Shown here piece by piece: positions 23,075-31,235 of a DNA stretch of 35,291 nt (position 1 is its first letter; each line of letters starts with the position of its first letter). The notes under the pieces were generated by a model. That model did not search any database. It was not told the DNA's origin and saw nothing but the letters and a program-made list of their open reading frames with translations. Origin of the DNA: a bacterium HR15 (GTDB lineage: Bacteria; Armatimonadota; Fimbriimonadia; Fimbriimonadales; GBS-DC); NCBI GenBank assembly GCA_002898555.1, contig BEHR01000033.1:1-35291 (forward strand). The letters run 5' to 3'. A program made the translations under genes and the position numbers.

Positions 23075-25021
23075 TTAGCTGCTCCGCAATTGCTGAATCG
23101 CATCCACGCTGCGTGGATTTTCCAGCGCGCTTAGGTCGCCTGTTGGCTCGCCCAGATAGGCGGCGCGAAGGACGCGGCGCATGATTTTGGCGTTGCGCGT
23201 TTTGGGGAGTTCAGGCACGGCATGGATCGCTTTGGGCATCAAAGGCTTGCCCATCCGTTGTGCGACGAGTTGCAGCAGTTCCTGCGCCAGGGCATCGCTC
23301 CATGCATAGCCCGGTTTCAGCACGACGAAAGCGACGGCTGCCTGTCCTTTAATTTCATCGGGCACGCCGATCACGCCCGCCTCCACCACCGCTGGATGTT
23401 CCACCAGCACGCTTTCGATCTCAGCGGGACCGACCCGCTTGCCTGCGATTTTGAGGGTATCGTCCGCGCGGCCCAGGATGTACCAGTAGCCGTCGGCATC
23501 GATGAGGCACAGGTCGCCGTGGTCCCAGACGCCCTCCCAGCGGCTCCAGTAGGTTTGCAGGTAGCGTTCGGGATCGCGCCAGAAGCCGCGCGTCATCCCG
23601 GGGTTCACATTACGCACCACGAGGTAGCCCACTTCGCCCTGCACGGGGTCACCTGCCTCGTTGAACACGGCAGCGTCCACACCGGGCACGACAGTGTTGA
23701 AACTGCAGGGCTTGAGAGGGCGCAGCACGACGCAACCGAGAATGCCGCCCGAAATCTCGGTGCCCCCGGAGTAGTTGATAATCGGCGCGCGCCGCTTGCC
23801 CACCCGCTCAAAGGTCCATAGCCACGGCTCCGGGTTCCACGGCTCGCCCGTGGAACCGAGCAGGCGCAAGCTCGGCATCGGATGGCGGTCAGCATACTCA
23901 TCACCCTCGCGCATCAGCGCGCGAATCAAGGAGGGAGTGATGCCCAGTACCGTGATCTGATGCCGCTCTACCAGCGTCCACAAGCGGTCCGGCGCGGGAT
24001 AGTCGGGCGAACCGTCATACATGAACACAGTTGCGCCCAGGATCAATCCCCCCATAATCAGCCAGGGACCCATCATCCAGCCGATGTCGGTCAGCCAGCT
24101 GATGGTGTCGCTCGGTTTCAGGTCGAACAGGTGATACATATCTTGGGCTGCTTTAATGGGGAACCCTGCATGCACATGGAATGCCGCTTTCGGTTTGCCC
24201 GTCGTGCCGGAGGTGTAAATCATCATGCAGGGATGGTCGCTGTCGAAGGCGGGTGGCTCGAACGCTCCCGGCTGCAGTAAGTCGGTATAGCCTATTTCAC
24301 GCTGGGGGTTCAGTGTCAGCCCGCGCCCTGCACGTTCCACCACGATCACTCGTTCCACCGTGTCTATCGTTGGCAGCACGGTGTCGGCAACCTCCTTCAT
24401 CGGGACGGTCTTCCCGCGTCGTGGGAAACCGTCCGCCACGAAGAGCCAGCGGGCTTCCGCATCCTGCAAACGAGTCTGCACCGGTTCCGGACCAAACCCG
24501 GAGAAGAGCGGCAGCGCAACGGCTCCGATACGCGAGACCGCTAACAAGGCAATAGCCACTTCGGGCGTGAAGGGCAGAAACAGCCCCACACGATCACCCG
24601 GCTGAACCCCCAGCGCCATCAACCCGCGCGAAAGAGCATTCACCTCGTCCCTGAGCTGGCGATAGGTGTACTGGCGCGTGCTACCCTCCTCGCCTTCCCA
24701 AATGAGCGCAAGCCGTTCCCCATCGCCCGCCTGCACATGCCTGTCCAACGCATTATAGGTCCAGTTCAGGCGTCCGCCGACGAACCATTTCGCCCATGGC
24801 TTACCCAAGCTCAGGTCCAGAGTCTGCCGATAAGGCGTGTGCCAGTGGAAGCCGATGGACTCGAAAAAGGCTTGCCAGAACCAGTCGGGGTCATCGATGG
24901 AGCGCTGCAGAAACGCCTCATAGGAACCGATGCCGTATTGGCGCATCTGCGCCGTGATGTTTGCCTGGGCAATCAGCTCTTCCTCAGGCGCCCACGCAAT
25001 AGGTAGATTGAATTCCTGCAT
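23075..25021 (-). CDS. Acetyl-CoA synthetase-like AMP-forming acyl-CoA ligase
   Basis: A 648-residue member of the ANL superfamily, the length of acetyl-CoA synthetase (Acs). It has an Acs-type N-terminus (IGSYEAFLQRSIDDPDWFWQAFFESIGFHW). The AMP-binding P-loop is YTSGTTGKPKA, followed by WLTDIGWMMGPWLIMG and LLGSTGEPWNPEPWLW. The A5 motif reads YSGGTEISGGIL, where true Acs has a WQTETG-type sequence. The hinge/A8 region is WYILGRADDTLKIAGKRVGPAEIE, and the catalytic lysine is in KTRNAKIMRR near the C-terminus. It should form acyl-AMP then acyl-CoA from a short carboxylic acid; because A5 differs, the substrate may be propionate or another acid. The start at 25021 has GGCGGAGGT upstream. Confidence 0.92.
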   Translation of the reverse strand: MQEFNLPIAWAPEEELIAQANITAQMRQYGIGSYEAFLQRSIDDPDWFWQAFFESIGFHWHTPYRQTLDLSLGKPWAKWFVGGRLNWTYNALDRHVQAGDGERLALIWEGEEGSTRQYTYRQLRDEVNALSRGLMALGVQPGDRVGLFLPFTPEVAIALLAVSRIGAVALPLFSGFGPEPVQTRLQDAEARWLFVADGFPRRGKTVPMKEVADTVLPTIDTVERVIVVERAGRGLTLNPQREIGYTDLLQPGAFEPPAFDSDHPCMMIYTSGTTGKPKAAFHVHAGFPIKAAQDMYHLFDLKPSDTISWLTDIGWMMGPWLIMGGLILGATVFMYDGSPDYPAPDRLWTLVERHQITVLGITPSLIRALMREGDEYADRHPMPSLRLLGSTGEPWNPEPWLWTFERVGKRRAPIINYSGGTEISGGILGCVVLRPLKPCSFNTVVPGVDAAVFNEAGDPVQGEVGYLVVRNVNPGMTRGFWRDPERYLQTYWSRWEGVWDHGDLCLIDADGYWYILGRADDTLKIAGKRVGPAEIESVLVEHPAVVEAGVIGVPDEIKGQAAVAFVVLKPGYAWSDALAQELLQLVAQRMGKPLMPKAIHAVPELPKTRNAKIMRRVLRAAYLGEPTGDLSALENPRSVDAIQQLRSS

Positions 25022-25106
25022 CGTCGCTGACCTCCGCCGAGGAAGGATACCCGATTCCTCAGGATTTTTGTGGTCTCGGTGTCCCTCACGCGGCGGAGGA
25101 AAGCGG

Positions 25107-25313
25107 TTATGCTACCTTGCGCTCCAAGATATTCACGCTTACGATGCGGTCCAGTCGGATCTCACCATAGTCCGTGACGAGGCACAGCCCATAGAGAGGG
25201 ACAAAGGTTACATCCGTCACAAACACCTGTCGTGTCTGCAGCTCCCCGCGCCGGTCGCGATAAGCGACTTCACAGCTCATGCCGATATATTGTTGCGCCT
25301 CCTTGAAACTCAT
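25107..25313 (-). CDS. Small conserved-looking beta-rich protein of unknown function
   Basis: A 68-residue protein starting MSFKEAQQYIGMSCEVAY, chosen because a GGGGAGGTT ribosome site precedes the ATG at 25313; the longer open frame upstream would run through the divergent nuoE promoter. It alternates polar and hydrophobic residues as in a small SH3-like or Sm-like barrel (CEVAYRDRRGELQTRQVFV, then LCLVTDYGEIRLDRIVSV). The GEIRLDRI tail is reminiscent of the end of WYL domains, but the rest is too short for one. No cofactor motif is seen. It lies between the acyl-CoA ligase and the divergent nuoE. Confidence 0.65.
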   Translation of the reverse strand: MSFKEAQQYIGMSCEVAYRDRRGELQTRQVFVTDVTFVPLYGLCLVTDYGEIRLDRIVSVNILERKVA

Positions 25314-25401
25314 CGTCACAACCTCCCCTGTCGGTGATGTGCTGAAGAGGGTTATGCCATTCGAGCGCGGCTCCCGCTTCAGCCAAAATACGGGTTTTGG
25401 G

Positions 25402-25407
25402 TACAAT
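25402..25407 (+). promoter_or_regulatory. -10 box (TACAAT) of nuoE, leaderless type
   Basis: TACAAT ends 7 nt before the ATG at 25415. No purine-rich site intervenes. A weak TTCAGC lies 18 bp upstream as a possible -35. Confidence 0.55.
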
Positions 25408-25414
25408 AAGGCGG

Positions 25415-26029
25415 ATGAATGGGCAAGCGATTCGGCTAACGGTGCGACCACGCCCTCCACGCCCGGAGGAGCTGACACTGCGCTTTTCGGAACGCGCCAT
25501 TAAGGAGCTGGAGACCATTTTGCGGCACTATCCCGACCGCAAATCGGCGATGCTACCCGCGCTCTGGATTGCCCAGCGCGAGTATGGTGGCTATCTGCCA
25601 CCCGAAGCGATTGCCGAGGTCGCCTATCGGCTTGGACGCTCCTATGCCGAAGTGGAAGGGGTTGCCACCTTCTATACGATGTATAATAAGCAGCCTGTCG
25701 GCAAATATATGCTGGAGGTCTGTACCAATCTCAGCTGTATGTTGTGTGGGGCTTACCGCATTCTGGAATACCTGCAGCAGAAGCTGGGCATCCAATTGGG
25801 TGAGACCACGCCCGATGGGCTGTTCACCTTGACCGAGGTGGAGTGCCTGAACAATTGTGGTGATGCGCCCGTGATGCAAGTGGGCGATATCTACTGCCGA
25901 CAACTTACGCCCGAAAAGATCGACGCGATTCTGGAGCAGCTGCGCAACGGGGATGAACATACCGTTCTACAGCTGGCGGAGGTAGAGGTACAGCTCCATC
26001 TAAGTGAGCAGGAACGCGCGTCACTCTGA
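25415..26029 (+). CDS. nuoE: NADH-quinone oxidoreductase subunit E (24-kDa, 2Fe-2S)
   Basis: A 204-residue thioredoxin-like ferredoxin subunit of complex I, or of a related NAD-dependent hydrogenase or formate dehydrogenase. The N-terminal helical part LRHYPDRKSAMLPALWIAQ and YAEVEGVATFYTMYNKQPVGK are family signatures. The four 2Fe-2S cysteines are present: Cys103 and Cys108 (CTNLSC), Cys144 and Cys148 (CLNNC). The C-terminal tail is about 25-30 residues longer than usual (GDEHTVLQLAEVEVQLHLSEQ). The ATG at 25415 follows a TACAAT box by 7 nt. No nuoF or nuoG lies next to it in this window, which is unusual; a palindromic repeat begins 63 bp after the stop. Confidence 0.93.
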   Translation: MNGQAIRLTVRPRPPRPEELTLRFSERAIKELETILRHYPDRKSAMLPALWIAQREYGGYLPPEAIAEVAYRLGRSYAEVEGVATFYTMYNKQPVGKYMLEVCTNLSCMLCGAYRILEYLQQKLGIQLGETTPDGLFTLTEVECLNNCGDAPVMQVGDIYCRQLTPEKIDAILEQLRNGDEHTVLQLAEVEVQLHLSEQERASL

Positions 26030-26092
26030 GACCCTAAGGTATTCGAAAAATCGTGGAGCGGGAATATAAAAATTTTCCATGACCTAATCGGT

Positions 26093-26140
26093 AAAATCTT
26101 TTTTCCGGGGTACCCTACTGGGTCGGAAAAGAAAATTTTG
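26093..26140. repeat. Palindromic interspersed repeat, copy C
   Basis: Left arm AAAATCTTTTTTCCG (26093-26107), right arm CGGAAAAGAAAATTTTG (26124-26140), core GGGGTACCCTACTGGG. It lies 63 bp after the nuoE stop, where its transcript would fold with a U-rich flank and could act as a terminator. Confidence 0.8.
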
Positions 26141-26239
26141 TCTGCTCCCAAAAACCTTTGCCAATATTCTTTAAAGGCTCGTCGGGAGCCCCAGCCTCCA
26201 GCGAGCCGCATGAATTTTCGAACACCCTCTCCCACCCCC

Positions 26240-26269
26240 TTGACAAATGCCCTTGCGATAGGGTATAGT
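26240..26269 (+). promoter_or_regulatory. Strong sigma70-type promoter of the propeller-dockerin gene
   Basis: A perfect TTGACA (26240-26245), an 18-bp spacer and TATAGT (26264-26269). The predicted start near 26276 leaves a long leader of about 190 nt, unlike the leaderless genes of this window. Confidence 0.7.
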
Positions 26270-26293
26270 GACAATATCCTGCCAAAGGAGCAA

Positions 26294-26407
26294 GCAATCC
26301 TTTGCGAGGAGGTCCTGAACAAGGAGAGGATTGCCTCATCCAAGAAGGGATGGCACTAACCGATGCAGATATGGTGACGCATTGCTGTCAGGCAACCGTG
26401 CCTGGCA
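26294..26407 (+). promoter_or_regulatory. Structured 5' leader with two stem-loops
   Basis: Stem 1 pairs GCAATCCT (26294-26301) with AGGATTGC (26327-26334), and an inner TCCT/AGGA stem (26313-26316 with 26322-26325) closes a five-base loop. Stem 2 pairs TGTCAGGCA (26386-26394) with TGCCTGGCA (26399-26407), one G-U pair, with a four-base loop. No known riboswitch consensus was recognised. Confidence 0.45.
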
Positions 26408-26464
26408 GAGCGCCTTTGTTCCTATCTTGGGTGGGCGAATCCTGCTTGAATGGAGGGAACGATA

Positions 26465-28762
26465 ATGCAACGGGCACGATTAATTGGGGCGTTAATGATG
26501 CTGACGATGGTGGCATGCCTGTCAGCCCAGCAGATCTCTCTGGTCACGGAATTCCAGCATATCCCTTTTGGAGTGGGTATTGGTGCCACCGGCTTGATGG
26601 CTTCCGACTTGGATCAGGACGGACGCGATGAGATTATTGCGGGCGCCTCTTGGGGCACTGTGTTTGGTGCGAATAACTTCTGGTATGTGCTGAAGCGTCG
26701 AGGCACAGGCATGGAAATGGTTTATGTCTCGCCTCTCTACGCAGCATCCATTACTTGTGTTCGTGTGGCGGACATTAGCGGCGACGGACGCGATGAGATC
26801 GTGATTGCTTCGGGCAACACATTGTACGCTTATGATGGGTGTGACTTCCACGAGGTTCGCCGCACAATCACATCCGCCTCCGGAATCAGGGCGCTTAACA
26901 TCATTGATGTCGATTCAGACGGCGTGTTGGAGTATGTATTCACGAGTGACTCCGCCCTTTACATCTATAATGTTGCGACGGGCGCCCTCGAATACCAGAG
27001 CGCGACCTACCGGGGGGCAGATGTAGCGGTTGGCAATGTGGACACGGACGATGATTTGGAAATTGTGGTGGCAACGGGCGACACGAGCACGGGCTATGTG
27101 CTCAATGGGCGAACACGCGCCGTTGAATGGGCTCATCCCAATGGCTTTGGCAGTATGGCCCGAATCGGGGATGTCAATTCTCAGTTCGCCGGCAACGAGA
27201 TTGTCGGAGCACGGATCTGGGGAGCAATCACTGTCTATAATGCAGCGGTACGCTCGCCCCTATACGAGCAGCCCTCGTTTAACAACGCCGCCATCAAGCT
27301 CGCCGATGTCAATCGAGATGGGCGACTTGAGATTGTGCATGGCGACGCCCAGTGGGGCGCAATCTGGGTCCGGGATGGTGAAACCCTGGCCCTGCTCGGC
27401 TCGATTAACAACCCTGAGCATGGCGTGACCGATATAGCAATTGCTGATACCGATGGGGATAGTACGAACGAGGTGCTGTGGGGAGCGGGCTATAGCTCAA
27501 CAGGGCCCGATTACCTATTTATCGGGGATCTCGAAACCTATCAAATCGTGTGGCAGAGCCAAGACATCGTGCCGCCTTTCTACGCCATCGCCTATGGTGA
27601 TCTGGACAACGATGGCATTGCCGAACTGGTCTATGGAAGTGTCGAGTCGGACAGCGGCTATGCAGGTGGCACCTGGTTTGTGCGCAACTCGGCCACCTGG
27701 GAGTTGCTTTACGCCTCACCACCCGATCAGGCAGCCTTTACCCCCTTGATGCGCCTTGCTGTTGCCAATGTGGATGACGATCCGCAAGCGGAAATCTTTG
27801 TCGGCAGTTCTTCAGGATATACGGGGTACATCGTCTGCTACGATTCACAAACCCATCAGCGCCAGTATCAGACCGCTGGATTGGACGGGCTGTCGATTTG
27901 GGGCATCCAGGTAGCGGATCTGAATCGAGACGGTACGCCTGAGTTAATCGTGTCGACGCGGCGCGAGCATACAGGGGCACAAGGTACCTATGTCTACATT
28001 TACAACGCCCGCACAGGGGCATATATTTGGCGCAGTGTGAATTTGGGACTCAACCAATGGAACCCACTGGCATACCTCAGAGTCGGGAATATCGACACCG
28101 ATGACGCGTTGGAGATCGTGGTCGCTGAAGAAACGGGCCAGATTGTGATTTACGATGGAGTTACACGTTTGCAACAGTTAGCTACACCTGCGCGTGAAGT
28201 CACAGCCCTCGAGCTCGCCGATCTCAACGCCGATGGGATTCAAGAGATTCTCGTGGGAACAGCTAATGGTGCCCTCTATCTTCTCAATCCAAGCACGGGC
28301 GGCATTTTGCAAGGGCTGGGCAACTACGGCGGGCGTATTGACGGGTTGCAGGTCGCCGATGTGCTGGGCACACCGGATCCGGACCTCATTTTCTGTGTGA
28401 ATAGTCAGCTCCATGTGCGCTACATCGACGCCACGACGAACCAAACCCTCATCTGGCGGAGCCCTTCGTTGGGGCAGGATGCATGCAGATCGGATAGTTT
28501 ACGGGTCGCCGATCTTAATCGTGATGGACGCCCAGAAATTATCGCCAATGTAGGGTTTGGCTTACGTGTGTTCCATCTTGTTACAGAAACACCTAACGGA
28601 GACATCAATCGCGATGGCTGTGTCGATGACGCGGATCTTCTGATTCTCCTGTGCGAGTTCGGTGCATCGGGCAGTAATCTACCGGCCGATATCAATCGCG
28701 ACGGTCGCGTGGACGATAGTGATCTGTTGCAACTCCTGTTCCAATTCGGCTCCGGCTGTTGA
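26465..28762 (+). CDS. Secreted FG-GAP/VCBS beta-propeller protein with C-terminal dockerin-like repeats
   Basis: A 765-residue exported protein. The signal peptide is MQRARLIGALMMLTMVACLSA. Fourteen FG-GAP-type calcium repeats follow at roughly 45-60-residue spacing, for example SDLDQDGRDEIIAGA, ADISGDGRDEIVIAS, ADVNRDGRLEIVHGD, GDLDNDGIAELVYGS and ADLNRDGRPEIIANV. Fourteen repeats would fit two seven-bladed propellers. The C-terminus (about 715-765) has two dockerin type I-like EF-hand repeats, GDINRDGCVDDADLLILLCE and ADINRDGRVDDSDLLQLLFQ. No cohesin or cellulase is nearby, so the module probably anchors or stabilises rather than builds a cellulosome. The ATG at 26465 is preferred to the one at 26450 because GGAGGG lies between them, 7 nt before it. 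A G/C-rich hairpin follows the stop. Confidence 0.9.
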   Translation: MQRARLIGALMMLTMVACLSAQQISLVTEFQHIPFGVGIGATGLMASDLDQDGRDEIIAGASWGTVFGANNFWYVLKRRGTGMEMVYVSPLYAASITCVRVADISGDGRDEIVIASGNTLYAYDGCDFHEVRRTITSASGIRALNIIDVDSDGVLEYVFTSDSALYIYNVATGALEYQSATYRGADVAVGNVDTDDDLEIVVATGDTSTGYVLNGRTRAVEWAHPNGFGSMARIGDVNSQFAGNEIVGARIWGAITVYNAAVRSPLYEQPSFNNAAIKLADVNRDGRLEIVHGDAQWGAIWVRDGETLALLGSINNPEHGVTDIAIADTDGDSTNEVLWGAGYSSTGPDYLFIGDLETYQIVWQSQDIVPPFYAIAYGDLDNDGIAELVYGSVESDSGYAGGTWFVRNSATWELLYASPPDQAAFTPLMRLAVANVDDDPQAEIFVGSSSGYTGYIVCYDSQTHQRQYQTAGLDGLSIWGIQVADLNRDGTPELIVSTRREHTGAQGTYVYIYNARTGAYIWRSVNLGLNQWNPLAYLRVGNIDTDDALEIVVAEETGQIVIYDGVTRLQQLATPAREVTALELADLNADGIQEILVGTANGALYLLNPSTGGILQGLGNYGGRIDGLQVADVLGTPDPDLIFCVNSQLHVRYIDATTNQTLIWRSPSLGQDACRSDSLRVADLNRDGRPEIIANVGFGLRVFHLVTETPNGDINRDGCVDDADLLILLCEFGASGSNLPADINRDGRVDDSDLLQLLFQFGSGC

Positions 28763-28770
28763 TACTCGCT

Positions 28771-28797
28771 GGCAGGGGGTTTAGTCAGCCCCCTGCC
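28771..28797 (+). terminator. Stem-loop after the propeller-dockerin gene
   Basis: A perfect 9-bp stem GGCAGGGGG (28771-28779) / CCCCCTGCC (28789-28797) with a 9-nt loop begins 8 bp after the stop codon. There is no T-run, so it is either a U-tract-independent terminator or a 3'-end stabiliser. Confidence 0.55.
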
Positions 28798-29056
28798 ACT
28801 ACACAGGTTCCCCTGTTTGCAGAGGCATCTTCCACAGCGTACCCGTTTACGCACCGCAACGCTCCCCACGCTCTTGGCGGAAGCTCTTTCAAACACCTTT
28901 ATCTCGTTTCTACCCTTTTGCCGAAATCCCCAAAACTGGCATGTTTGCTGGGACACTTGGGGCGCGTTTGGGCGTATTATACAGTAGGACGCGCATCGAT
29001 GGAGCTGCTGCTCCTGGTGCGCCTGTCTCTGGTTGATTCAGCGGGGTGAACTCTAA

Positions 29057-29899
29057 TTGCGAGCGCTAACTGTTTGTTTGCTCATAGCGATGCTGACACC
29101 TGTTGCCCACAAGGAGCAGGGAACCGCTATTGCCGCGTCGAAATCGCTTGGCAGGATCGGAGCAAAAGCGTCGGTGGTTCATTCGGTGGTCGCCTCTTAT
29201 CGAAAGGTGCTGGGTATTCCTGTGCGCGTGATTTGGGTGGATTTGAACAACCCTCAGGTGCGCGTGGGGGTGGTCACGGCACGGCACATCGGCATGGCGG
29301 AATCGATCTGGGAGTTGCTGGCACGTGCCCGCCCGACAGCAGCAGTAACGGGCACCTACTTCAGCACCCGTTCCAAAATCCCGATTGGCGATATCGTGAT
29401 TGAGGGCGAGCGTGTGCATTTTGGCGGGTTAGGGATTGCCCTCTGTATCACCTACGACAATCAGGTTCGGTTCGTGCGTCCACCGCGCCATCGGCAGGTC
29501 AGCTGGAGCGAATATCGCGTGGTGCTGGGTGCGGGTCCGCGCCTGTTGCAAGCAGGAAGGGTTGCGCTCTATCCCCCAGGCGAGGGCTTCCGCGACCCGC
29601 GTGTCTATGCCGCTGTGCCACGCACCGCCGTCGGAGTCACGCGCCACAACAAGCTGTTGATGGTGGTGGTCACGCGCCCCGTGTGCCTGCGCACGCTGGC
29701 GAAAATCATGCAGCAGTTAGGGGCGAGCGACGCTATCGCCTTAGACGGCGGCTCCTCCACGAGTTTTTACTATCGGCGCACGCTGAGTGTTGTGCCCCGG
29801 CGCAAGCTGACCAATCTCTTGGTGGTCTATGAGCGCAGTGACGATTATGAGCGCGTGGTGTCGCGCCTGAAGCCTGTGCGTCGCTATGCGCGCCGCTAA
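29057..29899 (+). CDS. NAGPA-domain phosphodiester glycosidase family protein, exported
   Basis: A 280-residue protein with a signal peptide (MRALTVCLLIAMLTPVAH) and a NAGPA/DUF2233 domain, the fold of the mammalian mannose-6-phosphate uncovering enzyme and of bacterial spore or exopolysaccharide proteins. Family hallmarks are the early VDLNNPQVRVGVV segment, AAVTGTYFSTRSKIPIGDIV, PRTAVGVTRHNKLLMVVV and the near-C-terminal ALDGGSSTSFYYRR (the DGG(S/G)S motif). Bacterial members are thought to cleave sugar phosphodiesters or trim cell-surface polymers. The start is a TTG at 29057 with GGGGTGA 15-9 nt upstream; the ATG at 29087 would lose most of the signal peptide. The gene ends in a 4-bp overlap with the convergent lytic transglycosylase. 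Confidence 0.85.
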   Translation: MRALTVCLLIAMLTPVAHKEQGTAIAASKSLGRIGAKASVVHSVVASYRKVLGIPVRVIWVDLNNPQVRVGVVTARHIGMAESIWELLARARPTAAVTGTYFSTRSKIPIGDIVIEGERVHFGGLGIALCITYDNQVRFVRPPRHRQVSWSEYRVVLGAGPRLLQAGRVALYPPGEGFRDPRVYAAVPRTAVGVTRHNKLLMVVVTRPVCLRTLAKIMQQLGASDAIALDGGSSTSFYYRRTLSVVPRRKLTNLLVVYERSDDYERVVSRLKPVRRYARR

Positions 29900-30939
29900 G
29901 ATTTCAGCCCACATAGCCGCTTGTAGACGGCGATCACCTTGCGGATATAGTTTTGGGTCTCTTTATAAGGGGGTACACCGCCGTGCTTGCGCACGGCGCC
30001 CGAACCTGCATTATAGGCTGCCAGTGCCAGGACGACATGCTCCCATGTGTTGGGGTCGCCGCCGACCTGCTGCCAGTAGCGCTCCAGATGCCCGCGCACA
30101 AGGCGCACGGTGCCCGCCAGATTCTGGATGGGGTCATAAGGGTCCACCACGCCCAGACCGCGCGCCGTGCCGGGCATCAACTGCCCAAGCCCCATCGCAC
30201 CCTTGCGCGAAGTCGCGTTCGGATTAAAACCCGATTCGACCAGCACGATTGCCATGATAAAGCGCGGGTCTACGCCGTAGTGCGCACTGAAGCGCAAAAT
30301 GGCCCGTGCAATCTGCTCGGCTTGCTGGGCCGGTAGGCGCGGGTTGAACTGGCGAATCGCCTGATAGTAATAGGGTACATAGAGTTCAAGATTAGCAGCG
30401 AAGCTCTGCCAGTCGGTGATGGTGGGCGCTTGAGAGTGCGCCCCACGGCTGGCAAGCGATTTGCCGCGGGCAGGGGGACTGGTACGGGGTGTCTGGCTTT
30501 GCGCAGATGGTCGCGAGGGGGGCTGAGGACGCGCCCGCTCCTCTGCCTCATAGCGAGCGAACACGCTCGCGGGAACCGCCCCAATCAGCCGATAGTCGGG
30601 CGTGACCAGTGCGCTCTCACGCACAACTTGCACCAGCGCCCGAATGCGGAACTGCCCGTTGGTCAGCCAGCGGTCTGGTTCGCTAATCTGGATGACGAGG
30701 GTGCGTGTCGGCTCCACTTCCAGTAAAATGGAGCGCTGCGTCTCCACCGCCACCGAGCCGCGCACGACACCCTCCACCTCCAGAACCCGCTTCCCAACGC
30801 TCAGCTCCAGCGCACCGACAGGGGTCAGCCCCTGCACCTTGTGCAGGCGACGCAGATGCAGATAACGCTCCAATTCCTGCGCCGCTGCTTGAGCCACCAT
30901 TAAACCAAGCCCGATGCCAATCAACCACGCGCGTCCCAT
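29896..30939 (-). CDS. Lytic transglycosylase (SLT domain), exported
   Basis: A 347-residue protein. A signal peptide (about 1-20, ending AQAAAQ) is followed by a beta-rich region (about 40-125) and a Pro/Ser/Arg-rich linker (about 133-175). The C-terminal SLT domain (about 205-345) has catalytic Glu235 in IVLVESGFNPNATSRKGAMG, then LGQLMPGTARGLGV and LALAAYNAGSGAVRKHGGVP, the standard GLMQ-like and AYNAG motifs. It cleaves peptidoglycan glycan strands, forming 1,6-anhydro ends, in the periplasm. It is divergent from a small membrane protein gene and convergent with the NAGPA gene, so the region is biased to envelope remodelling. Confidence 0.93.
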   Translation of the reverse strand: MGRAWLIGIGLGLMVAQAAAQELERYLHLRRLHKVQGLTPVGALELSVGKRVLEVEGVVRGSVAVETQRSILLEVEPTRTLVIQISEPDRWLTNGQFRIRALVQVVRESALVTPDYRLIGAVPASVFARYEAEERARPQPPSRPSAQSQTPRTSPPARGKSLASRGAHSQAPTITDWQSFAANLELYVPYYYQAIRQFNPRLPAQQAEQIARAILRFSAHYGVDPRFIMAIVLVESGFNPNATSRKGAMGLGQLMPGTARGLGVVDPYDPIQNLAGTVRLVRGHLERYWQQVGGDPNTWEHVVLALAAYNAGSGAVRKHGGVPPYKETQNYIRKVIAVYKRLCGLKS

Positions 30940-30970
30940 CGTGCCTTAAGTATTCCACATCCGCGTGGGG

Positions 30971-30976
30971 TATCCT
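30971..30976 (+). promoter_or_regulatory. -10 box (TATCCT) of the small membrane protein gene
   Basis: TATCCT ends 8 nt before the ATG at 30985, in the same leaderless arrangement as other genes here. The hexamer is a poorer match than TATAAT. Confidence 0.35.
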
Positions 30977-30984
30977 TGCATAAC

Positions 30985-31209
30985 ATGGAGCAGACACACA
31001 CCATGGAGGGCATTCGGCAAGCGGTACGAGTGGTGTCGGTCATTCTGCTGGTGCAGCTTGTTGCGCTGGTGGTTGGATTCTTGCTTATCTATCGCACCCA
31101 GCTCCAAATCGTGCAGCGGTTGGACACGATTCGGCAGGAGATGCAAACGACCAACCAGCACATGCATGACCTGAAAACGGGCTTGCAACGGCTTATTCCT
31201 GGCATCTGA
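30985..31209 (+). CDS. Small single-pass membrane protein with coiled-coil tail
   Basis: A 74-residue protein: a short charged N-terminus, one membrane helix (VVSVILLVQLVALVVGFLLI, about 16-35), then a heptad-like helix rich in Gln, Leu and Met (QIVQRLDTIRQEMQTTNQHM). No family was recognised. It would be a membrane-anchored coiled coil facing one side of the membrane. The ATG at 30985 is favoured by the -10 box 8 nt upstream; an ATG at 31003 is possible. It is divergent from the lytic transglycosylase and convergent with flhB. Confidence 0.6.
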   Translation: MEQTHTMEGIRQAVRVVSVILLVQLVALVVGFLLIYRTQLQIVQRLDTIRQEMQTTNQHMHDLKTGLQRLIPGI

Positions 31210-31235
31210 ATGACAGGGCGGACGGAACGGCAGAA

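Larger units (their letters stand above)
26030..26464. other. 435-bp spacer: repeat, promoter and structured leader
   Basis: No gene is supported here. From left to right it holds an A/T palindrome fragment (GAATATAAAAATTTTCC, near 26062), palindromic repeat copy C, a clear sigma70 promoter at 26240-26269, and about 190 nt of leader with two stem-loops ahead of the propeller-dockerin gene. A small frame around 26302-26631 is not credible because it overlaps that gene's start in another frame. Confidence 0.6.

Noticed and set aside
26276-26464. Leader considered as a cyclic-di-GMP or other known riboswitch
   Set aside because: The stems are real, but the conserved loop sequences of known classes (for example the GEMM tetraloop and receptor) are not present.
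28759-29049. Open frame of 96 codons between the propeller-dockerin gene and the NAGPA gene
   Set aside because: It begins in the stop region of the upstream gene, crosses the hairpin at 28771-28797, has no ribosome site, and its translation looks random.
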